Below, in pieces: positions 7,032 through 13,600 of a stretch of DNA of 21,709 bases. A program made the translations under genes and the position numbers. Position 1 is the stretch's first letter. Each line of letters begins with the position of its first letter. The DNA comes from a virus: positions 1 to 21,709 of the IMG/VR virus record IMGVR_UViG_3300009002_000056. One strand, written 5' to 3'. Below the pieces are notes generated by a model, which was not told the origin of the DNA, did no database searches, and saw only the letters and a program-made list of their open reading frames with translations.

Positions 7032-8464
7032 CAACTACAACTAAAAAACGTGACATAGGTACAGATCCTTCTATTGAAAACACAGAGGGAATACCACAGG
7101 ACGGGTTCCAAGATCCTACTGGTGAGTATCCTAAACAGGAATATCACTATGGATCCTCGATTCACAAATCTGCCCGTGGACTAAAGGTAGAGAACCTTTA
7201 TCTGGGTGGAGGATCTATAGGAACAGATTTAGATCTCGAAGATCAAGAACCATCTAAGTTCCCACATAACCAAGTAAAAGAAACAACCTCTGGTCATATC
7301 ATTTCATATGATGATACGCCTGGCGGAGAACGTATCCTACTCAAACACCGAACAGGTGCGGGTGTAGAAGTACGTGCGGATGGATCTGTTGTTATCAGTG
7401 CGGTCAACAATAAAGTAGAAGTTACTGGTGGTGACCAGACAGTAATAGTTGAAGGTAACGGAAAATTAGTGTATAATGGTAATCTGAACCTTGAGGTTAC
7501 AGGAGATTACAATGTAGATGTTGGGGGTGACTATAATGTCAACGTCAACGGAGATGTTAATAGTAACTACCGTAAGAGCAACACAACTAAGGTAGGTCTC
7601 AATACAAACTATACAACAAAAGGTTCTGCCGTATTTAAAACAGTTGAGCATGAAGCAAGAACTGTATTAGGTAACGAAGATCATGTCGTAAAGGGTTACT
7701 GGAAGAATAACATTGGTGCAGAGTGTGAGATCTTTACTGCCAATAGATTCCAAGTATCTGCCGAAGAAGAGTTTGCAATGTCTGCATTACAGGGCAACAT
7801 ATCTGCCACTGAGATATCAGTATTGGGTATGAAAGGTGCCATGGGTGGTGAACAGGTTGAGATGACCTCTCCAGTATACATGGGGCCGCAGGGTGCAGTA
7901 CCATTTACATCTGGTGCATCTTTCTATGGTTCATTCCATGGACAAGCACTCGAAGCAATCAAATCTAAGTATGCACATAAAGCAGAGAATGCTAAGACTT
8001 CAGAGAAGGCATCTAAAGAGTCGCCTGGGCAACCAAGTGGTGGTGCACCAGACGTACCTACAAATATGGAATCACTCACACCGTTGAAACCTGTACCCAT
8101 ATGTGATGCAGTTGCGGGTATACTATCCGAAGGTCACTTATCAATCAGACCAATCGTGATTGATCCAAAAGATGATCTACGTAACAAGTTGCTATTCAGA
8201 GATGACTACGCAGGATTATACGAGAAAGTTCCTACACTTGATGAGGTACGTTCTACAATGAGAGATCCTGCAAACAGAACAATCGCAAATGATGAGGGAA
8301 CCACAGTGGTAGATCTACTCGTGACAGATGGAATATTATCTGGTGAGTGGAAAGTTCCAACACCACCTAAGACTGGTCGTGTTGCACCTGCTACAACGTC
8401 ACCAAGATTTGGTTATAATGCATTGGGTAACTCAGTTGATAATAGAGGCAAAAGATTTAAATGA
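7028..8464 (+). CDS. Baseplate central spike protein with gp5C-type octapeptide repeats
   Basis: This 478-residue protein carries six consecutive eight-residue repeats at residues 130-177, beginning VEVTGGDQ, TVIVEGNG, KLVYNGNL, NLEVTGDY, NVDVGGDY and NVNVNGDV. Glycine falls at position 6 of nearly every unit, usually with Val two residues before it; this is the VxGxxxxx pattern of the T4 gp5 C-terminal triple-stranded beta-helix needle. Upstream, residues 95-128 (HIISYDDTPGGERILLKHRT, then GVEVRADGSVVIS) resemble the lead-in strands of VgrG/gp5 spikes. The later part includes a Gly/Ala/Pro-rich linker (around 325-345) and an Asp-rich region with KPVPICDAVAGIL; I do not recognise its fold. 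It starts at an ATGA overlap with the amidase gene and ends at another ATGA overlap. It is most likely the trimeric membrane-piercing needle, encoded separately from the OB-fold. Confidence 0.75.
   Translation: MTTTTKKRDIGTDPSIENTEGIPQDGFQDPTGEYPKQEYHYGSSIHKSARGLKVENLYLGGGSIGTDLDLEDQEPSKFPHNQVKETTSGHIISYDDTPGGERILLKHRTGAGVEVRADGSVVISAVNNKVEVTGGDQTVIVEGNGKLVYNGNLNLEVTGDYNVDVGGDYNVNVNGDVNSNYRKSNTTKVGLNTNYTTKGSAVFKTVEHEARTVLGNEDHVVKGYWKNNIGAECEIFTANRFQVSAEEEFAMSALQGNISATEISVLGMKGAMGGEQVEMTSPVYMGPQGAVPFTSGASFYGSFHGQALEAIKSKYAHKAENAKTSEKASKESPGQPSGGAPDVPTNMESLTPLKPVPICDAVAGILSEGHLSIRPIVIDPKDDLRNKLLFRDDYAGLYEKVPTLDEVRSTMRDPANRTIANDEGTTVVDLLVTDGILSGEWKVPTPPKTGRVAPATTSPRFGYNALGNSVDNRGKRFK
7415..7558 (+). 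repeat. Six octapeptide-encoding repeats (24-base periodicity) in the spike gene
   Basis: Six consecutive 24-base units encode eight-residue repeats with Gly at position 6 and usually Val at position 4. The period is strict at the protein level while the DNA units are divergent, so they are old repeats rather than recent duplications. The pattern corresponds to the VxGxxxxx repeats of T4 gp5C. Confidence 0.75.
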
Positions 8465-9066
8465 TTATTATACCAGACCAAAAGTACAATCCAAATTTTG
8501 CAGAAACAATTACTTCGGGCACTAAACTATCGCCTGGATGTTCAATTGCTAAGTTTCTTGGATCTAAAGGAAACCCATGTAGTTTATCTACTATAGGTAA
8601 ATACCAGAACGATCAAGACGCACGTAAGCAACTTTCTCGTAATCTATATCTACATGCAGAACTATTCCGAATGATCAATGGCAATCAAGATTTCTTCAAA
8701 GATGTTAGACTTGTAGTTGTAGAAGGTGTCTACAGGGGTGGGCCGTTGGAGACAGTTGCAGGTGATAACATTAAGAAACAAGATGGTCAAATGGTATCAT
8801 ATAGAATGATTGATGAGAATGGATCTGTTGATTTCGAAAGAACATTTGATCTCGCAGAATATTGGAAGGACTATGCTAATTTTGATAAGTTGATTTTAGA
8901 GTATGATAATTGGAATCCAGATGGATCATTAAATGCTCAAGTAACAATAGAGGTACCTACAGTACCAGAAACATTCGATATATCATATTCTAATAACGTA
9001 GAAACATTTTACAATGGTACACTTTTAAGTGCAAATGAGTTATTAGAAGTTGTAAATGATGTATAA
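8461..9066 (+). CDS. Protein of unknown function between spike and gp25
   Basis: This 201-residue protein is not one I recognise. It has no signal peptide, membrane segment or obvious catalytic motif. The N-terminal third contains two cysteines (SPGCSIAKF and GNPCSLSTI), the middle has a helix followed by a strand (NLYLHAELFRMINGN then DVRLVVVEGVYRGG), and the C-terminal 60 residues are acidic and strand-like (LILEYDNWNPDGS, VTIEVPTVPETFDI). It is joined to the spike gene by a 4-base ATGA overlap and its stop codon lies within the late promoter of gp25. A virion or baseplate-assembly role is inferred from this position only. Confidence 0.8.
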   Translation: MIIIPDQKYNPNFAETITSGTKLSPGCSIAKFLGSKGNPCSLSTIGKYQNDQDARKQLSRNLYLHAELFRMINGNQDFFKDVRLVVVEGVYRGGPLETVAGDNIKKQDGQMVSYRMIDENGSVDFERTFDLAEYWKDYANFDKLILEYDNWNPDGSLNAQVTIEVPTVPETFDISYSNNVETFYNGTLLSANELLEVVNDV

Positions 9067-9069
9067 ATA
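9062..9069 (+). promoter_or_regulatory. T4-type late promoter (TATAAATA) for gp25, gp6 and the gp7-position gene
   Basis: An exact TATAAATA box that contains the TAA stop codon (9064-9066) of the preceding gene. It ends 25 bases before the gp25 start at 9095, leaving room for a short leader with the AGGAA ribosome-binding site at 9084-9088. Confidence 0.85.
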
Positions 9070-9094
9070 GACTTATAGAATTTAGGAAACTATA

Positions 9095-9544
9095 ATGGCA
9101 CGTGCATTTTCAGTAGAAGACGGGGGACTCAATAAGACTTCAACAGTTAAGTCTTCGAGTAACCGTGAGTTTATCGATTTAGATCTTTCGTTTACAGCGA
9201 AGGGTGCGGGTGACTTATATAAAAAATCTTCGGTTGCTTCTGTAAAACAAGCATTGAGAAATATCTTGATGACCGCAAGAACCGAGAAACCTTTTAATCC
9301 ATACTTTGGTGCAAACCTCAGAGATTATTTGTTTGAGTTCGCAGATGAATTAACAGAATCTCAAATGGCAATTGCGATTATAGAGAACATAAGAGCATTT
9401 GAACCAAGAGTTGATCCTATGACTATAAAGGTATACACTGATATGGAACCAGATCAAAATAGTATTTCTATCACGATTATATTTAACATACAAAACTCTG
9501 CTTCTGAAGAAGAGTTTACTACAAGACTATCAAGGTTACGATAA
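9095..9544 (+). CDS. 25: Baseplate wedge protein gp25
   Basis: This 149-residue protein belongs to the GPW/gp25 family (T4 gp25, 132 residues), which joins the wedge core to the sheath-initiating part of the baseplate and has a sheath-like fold. Landmarks are the helix SVKQALRNILMTARTEKPFN (residues 49-68), FGANLRDYLFEFADEL, and the conserved EPR motif at 103-105 (AFEPRVDPMTIKVYTD), followed by the terminal strands ISITIIFNIQN. AGGAA at 9084-9088 supports the start. The stop overlaps the gp6 ATG by one base (TAATG), indicating translational coupling with its wedge partner. Confidence 0.95.
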   Translation: MARAFSVEDGGLNKTSTVKSSSNREFIDLDLSFTAKGAGDLYKKSSVASVKQALRNILMTARTEKPFNPYFGANLRDYLFEFADELTESQMAIAIIENIRAFEPRVDPMTIKVYTDMEPDQNSISITIIFNIQNSASEEEFTTRLSRLR

Positions 9545-11415
9545 TGGCAACAACAATTCAATCAAGTTCCTTAGATTTCGATGCAATCAAAAACAATCTA
9601 AAGACATATTTACAACAGCAGAAAGAGTTTAAAGACTACGACTTTGATGCATCTGGTCTGAATAACCTTTTAGATGTTCTTGCATATAACACGCACCTAA
9701 ATGGTTTGACTGCAAACATGGCATTGAATGAGTCGTTTCTGAATACTGCTCAGTTAAGATCGAGTGTAGTATCTCACGCAGAAACTCTTGGTTATATTCC
9801 TGCCTCTAAGTCTGCTTCACAAGCAGTGATAAATATGTCGTTCAATGTTGGTACTTCACAAGCAGACGTACCAGAGAAACTACAGATCTCATCTGGATAT
9901 AAATTTACTGCAAATGTAAACGATGCATCATACACATTCCAAACCCAAGAACTTATTGAAGCAATCAATGATGGTAATAACTTCTTCCAATTACAGACAC
10001 TGGATGGAAGTACAGACATACCTATCAAGGAAGGTATTGCTAAAACTAAAACATTCTTTGCAGGTGAAGATTCCGAAGAGACAGTATACATTATCCCAGA
10101 CGTAAGTCTTGATCGTGCTACCGCAGTAATTAAAGTATTCGATAGTTCTACGTCAAGTGACTTCACAACATATATTAATCTGGAAACTGCAAATAACATT
10201 ACTGCCACAACACCTGCGTATATTCTTAAAGAAGCACCTAACGGATACTATGAATTAACTTTCGGTAATGGATCTACATTGGGTGCAGTACCTAAAGCAG
10301 GGGCAAAGATTACTGTTGAGTATCTATCAGTAGATGGAGAAAATGCCAACGGTGCACGATTGTTCGAACCACTTGCTACAGTAGAGGTTACCGAACCACC
10401 TTCTGGTATAGGTCTTGAACAATTACCTCTTATCTCTACAGTAAATAGATCAGTTGGGGGTGCACAGAAAGAAACTCTCGATTCTATTCGAAGAAACTCT
10501 CCTTTCCGTTACGCATCACAGAACAGAATGGTAACTCATACTGACTACTCTTCATTGATTCTGCGTAGTTATGGTAGTTACATTAATGATATTATTGCAT
10601 GGGGTGGAGAAGACAATGTCGTACCAGAATATGGAATGGCATTCCTATCAGTAGATTTTAAAATTGATATCAATACTACTCTTCGTAATACTATAAAGGA
10701 CAATATTAAAGTATTAGTTGATCAATTATCAATTGCATCATTCGGTCTTAAATTTTCAGATCCGATTACAACGTTCCTTGAGACAAATGTATTCTTCCAG
10801 TATAACCCAGACTATACTAACTTAGCAATCAACACTTTACAGGAAAACGTAAAGACTGTTGTGGCAAACTACTACGATACAAATATAGGTAAATTTGGTC
10901 AAGCATACCGTAGATCTTCTATGTTAGCATTAGTGGATGATGTAAGTCCTGCTATCTTATCGTCTCGTGTAGACACTAAGATGCAACAGGTGTTTACTCC
11001 ATCTGGTGGTGTAGAGCAAGACTTTACATTCAGTTTCCCTGTACCTATTGCGGTAGCAGATGATATCAATACTGTCGTGAATACATCCACATTCTTATTC
11101 TTACCAGAATACGACCCAATACTTAATCCAACACCAACTGTTAAGACATGTAGATTAGAAAACAAACTATCGACTAATACCTTACAGGTTATTGAGAGTG
11201 CTACTGGTGGTATCATTAAAGATAATGCGGGATCGTTTAATGCGTCCGCAGGAACAGTAACATTAACAGGGTTTAAAGCAAACAGCAACGATGCAATTAA
11301 GTTGAGTGTATTAGCGGCAAACGCAAGTGCCATTGTACCTACACGTGAGTATATTCTTAAATCGGATAATACACGTCTAAGTGCGAAAGGTATTCGTACA
11401 ACTGCATCGAACTAA
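9544..11415 (+). CDS. 6: Baseplate wedge protein gp6
   Basis: At 623 residues this is close to T4 gp6 (660). The N-terminus carries the family signature: DYDFDASGLNNLLDVLAYNT (residues 31-50), ANMALNESFLNTAQLRSSVV (57-76) and SHAETLGYIPASKSAS. The body is strand-rich, includes a GYYELTFGNG segment and a conserved TLDSIRRNSPFRYASQNRMV block (about 318-338), as in gp6/gpJ-type baseplate proteins. gp6 dimers form the continuous ring that holds the wedges together and opens during baseplate rearrangement. It is coupled to gp25 by a one-base overlap and followed after 9 bases by the gp7-position gene. Confidence 0.94.
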   Translation: MATTIQSSSLDFDAIKNNLKTYLQQQKEFKDYDFDASGLNNLLDVLAYNTHLNGLTANMALNESFLNTAQLRSSVVSHAETLGYIPASKSASQAVINMSFNVGTSQADVPEKLQISSGYKFTANVNDASYTFQTQELIEAINDGNNFFQLQTLDGSTDIPIKEGIAKTKTFFAGEDSEETVYIIPDVSLDRATAVIKVFDSSTSSDFTTYINLETANNITATTPAYILKEAPNGYYELTFGNGSTLGAVPKAGAKITVEYLSVDGENANGARLFEPLATVEVTEPPSGIGLEQLPLISTVNRSVGGAQKETLDSIRRNSPFRYASQNRMVTHTDYSSLILRSYGSYINDIIAWGGEDNVVPEYGMAFLSVDFKIDINTTLRNTIKDNIKVLVDQLSIASFGLKFSDPITTFLETNVFFQYNPDYTNLAINTLQENVKTVVANYYDTNIGKFGQAYRRSSMLALVDDVSPAILSSRVDTKMQQVFTPSGGVEQDFTFSFPVPIAVADDINTVVNTSTFLFLPEYDPILNPTPTVKTCRLENKLSTNTLQVIESATGGIIKDNAGSFNASAGTVTLTGFKANSNDAIKLSVLAANASAIVPTREYILKSDNTRLSAKGIRTTASN

Positions 11416-11424
11416 GAGTAGTAT

Positions 11425-12555
11425 ATGACCACACACACAGTTTTTGATAAGACGTTACGAGATACGCAAAGACGTGACGTAAATTTGCGAGAACCGCAAA
11501 TCGAATCTGTATTGCCAGAACATTATCTTAGTGATTATCCTAAGTTTGTATCTTTCTTAAAGAAGTATTATGACTTCGAAGGTCAAACGGATTCTCTTAC
11601 AGTATTCTTAGATAATATTTTTGACACACGAGATGTGACATCTACAGATTTAAAACTGCTTGAATACTTCGAAGATGAATACCTATTAGGTCAGAACTAC
11701 TTCCAAGGATTTACTGATAAAAGAACAGCAGTAAAATATTCAAGTTATTTGTATCGTGCTAAAGGTACTCGATATAGTATTCGACAGTTCTTTAAGACGT
11801 TCTTTGATATTGAACCAGATGTGGTTTATACAAAACAATATATATTCAAGTTGAATGAATCTAAAATTGGTGCACAATCAGCAAGGTATCTGACAGACAA
11901 CAAACTATATCAAACGTTTGCTGTTGAGATTAGATCCGAACTATCGGTAGAGCAGTGGAGAGATGCATATAAGTTAATGGCACACCCCGCAGGTATGTAC
12001 CTCGGTGGTCTTACTCAGATAGTGGGTAATGCCAGTTTGGATCAGTTACAGTATGACCCAGGCGTAGCAATCAAACCACCAATCGTATTGGAAGGTGAGG
12101 GTGCATTTGCTCCTTTAGCATTCGAGCAAAATACTGCACTATTCGATTTCTCTTTAAGTGCACGTCTCGGAGAAGATTCAGCAGGAGGAAGAGCATTGTT
12201 ATTTAGAACAAACATGGGTAATGCAGCGGATGCAATCGACAAAGGTGGTAATGACCTTAATGACGTACAAGATCTTACGGTAGAGAACCTCGATAACTTG
12301 TACTCAAGTTTGGGTGAATACCTTACACCAGATTCTCCAACGTTGGATGATGATAGTGATGGTACCACAACATTCTCTGGATTTGATATATCCAGTACAG
12401 AAACCATTGACCAAGAGCAATTCACTTGGAACATGCGTACTGATAGGGTAGACGGAGACAATAACCAGTTGCTTGATGCACAAGGTAATGCAAGACAAGT
12501 TGGTGATTCCGACTCAGAAATAAGTTTAAGAGAAGCAATAAATAGAAATTTATAG
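11425..12555 (+). CDS. Baseplate wedge structural protein in the gp7 position
   Basis: This 376-residue protein lies directly after gp6, where T4 has gp7. Its N-terminal half shows a pattern I associate with wedge/structural proteins of marine T4-like phages: LPEHYLSDYPKFVSFLKKYY (residues 30-49), FDTRDVTSTDLKLLEYFEDE (66-85), then DKRTAVKYSSYLYRAKGTRY (98-117) and SIRQFFKTFFDIEPDVVY. The C-terminal 100 residues are acidic and polar, with DDDSDG and repeated Asp/Thr/Ser, and look flexible. T4 gp7 is about 1,030 residues, so if this is the functional counterpart it is a minimal version; the assignment rests on position and the N-terminal pattern. AAGAG at 11414-11418 precedes the ATG by 6 bases. 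Confidence 0.75.
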   Translation: MTTHTVFDKTLRDTQRRDVNLREPQIESVLPEHYLSDYPKFVSFLKKYYDFEGQTDSLTVFLDNIFDTRDVTSTDLKLLEYFEDEYLLGQNYFQGFTDKRTAVKYSSYLYRAKGTRYSIRQFFKTFFDIEPDVVYTKQYIFKLNESKIGAQSARYLTDNKLYQTFAVEIRSELSVEQWRDAYKLMAHPAGMYLGGLTQIVGNASLDQLQYDPGVAIKPPIVLEGEGAFAPLAFEQNTALFDFSLSARLGEDSAGGRALLFRTNMGNAADAIDKGGNDLNDVQDLTVENLDNLYSSLGEYLTPDSPTLDDDSDGTTTFSGFDISSTETIDQEQFTWNMRTDRVDGDNNQLLDAQGNARQVGDSDSEISLREAINRNL

Positions 12556-12563
12556 TATAAATA
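12556..12563 (+). promoter_or_regulatory. T4-type late promoter (TATAAATA) for the gp10-like, gp8 and large structural genes
   Basis: An exact TATAAATA box starting immediately after the TAG stop (12553-12555) of the preceding gene and ending 26 bases before the ATG at 12590. The spacing is nearly identical to that of the box before gp25. An AGG sequence in the leader serves the next gene. Confidence 0.84.
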
Positions 12564-12589
12564 GATGTAACAATCTTTAGGTAAAAGAG

Positions 12590-13591
12590 ATGACAAGACA
12601 AGTATTAAATAGAGGAACAGTCGCAAACGATGGTACGGGAGATACTCTCCGTACTACTGCGTTAAAAATTGAGCAAAACTTTGCAGAGATCTACAACAAA
12701 TTAGGAGATGGTTCATCTCTTATGCCTTTAATCGAATTCGATTCAAGTGGTATGATATTTGATGGGACAACTGCGAATGCTCATAAGACAACACTGCGTG
12801 TGACTAACCCCACAGGGACTCGTACAGTAACTATTCCAGATCACACTGGTATTATTACTATGGACACTAACACTCAGACTCTTACGAATAAGACTCTGAC
12901 CAGTCCAGTATTGACAACTCCCCAGATCAATGACACAAGTGCAAACCATCAATATGTGTTTGCTGTAAGTGAATTGACTGCCGACCGTACTGTAACTCTA
13001 CCTTTGCTAACAGGGGATGATGAATTAACGTTTAATGGTCATACTCAGACCTTATCTAATAAGACACTACAAACACCACAGATTAACTCTCCTAAGATTG
13101 GTACTGCCATTCTTGATAGTTCAACAAACGAATTGATTCACTTCAGAGATTCTGCGTCTGCTGTTAACCATGTTACAATTGCAAATGCATCCTCTAATAA
13201 CCCTGCTATCGTACAAGCAGAAGGACAGTCTAACGCATCCTTATCACTACGTTCTACAGGAACTGGTGCAGTTAAATTAGACGGTAAGGTAGCATTGAAG
13301 ACACATGCTATTACTTCAACTGGTGGATCAACAAACTCATCATACGTGGTGACTAAGTTCACATCTGGTACTAATGGTACACACACATTAACAAGTGGTA
13401 CTAATGGACTTCAAGGTGAAATACACTATCTGGTAAACACAGGTACTGCACAACAAACAATTAATGAATCAAACAGCAACCTTGCAACATATGCAAATAT
13501 TGTTATGCCTTCAAATACATCATGCTCCCTAATATGGATGGGTGATAAATGGGTGGTAGTTAGCAATGTTGGTTGCACTCTAAATACATAG
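12590..13591 (+). CDS. Baseplate pin/short fibre-like protein with gp10-type N-terminus
   Basis: The first 41 residues (NRGTVANDGTGDTLRTTALK, then IEQNFAEIYNKLGDG) match the N-terminal motif shared by T4 gp10 and gp9, which docks trimeric peripheral proteins onto the wedge. The rest is tail-fibre-like: VTNPTGTRTVTIPDHTGIIT, then two NKTL units (QTLTNKTLTSPVLTTPQI around 94-112 and QTLSNKTLQTPQINSPKIG around 152-170), and Ser/Thr/Asn-rich strands, including a double SGTNG near 262-275. The C-terminal 80 residues end MGDKWVVVSNVGC, resembling small trimeric fibre head domains. No catalytic residues are apparent. At 333 residues it is about half of T4 gp10. It probably forms a peripheral trimer on the baseplate. 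The start is fixed by the late promoter just upstream. Confidence 0.75.
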   Translation: MTRQVLNRGTVANDGTGDTLRTTALKIEQNFAEIYNKLGDGSSLMPLIEFDSSGMIFDGTTANAHKTTLRVTNPTGTRTVTIPDHTGIITMDTNTQTLTNKTLTSPVLTTPQINDTSANHQYVFAVSELTADRTVTLPLLTGDDELTFNGHTQTLSNKTLQTPQINSPKIGTAILDSSTNELIHFRDSASAVNHVTIANASSNNPAIVQAEGQSNASLSLRSTGTGAVKLDGKVALKTHAITSTGGSTNSSYVVTKFTSGTNGTHTLTSGTNGLQGEIHYLVNTGTAQQTINESNSNLATYANIVMPSNTSCSLIWMGDKWVVVSNVGCTLNT

Positions 13592-13600
13592 GAATAGAAA

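Noticed and set aside
7028-8464. PAAR-type spike tip
   Set aside because: No PAAR repeats or terminal metal-binding histidine/cysteine set was visible in the spike or its neighbours.
8461-9066. Possible M15-type peptidoglycan peptidase, because of the strand VRLVVVEGVYRGG
   Set aside because: The resemblance to an E-G-Y-R-S motif is short, and the histidines and aspartate needed to bind zinc are missing downstream.
9827-9834. GATAAATA in the gp6 gene
   Set aside because: It is one base off the late consensus, lies deep inside gp6 and has no nearby downstream gene start.
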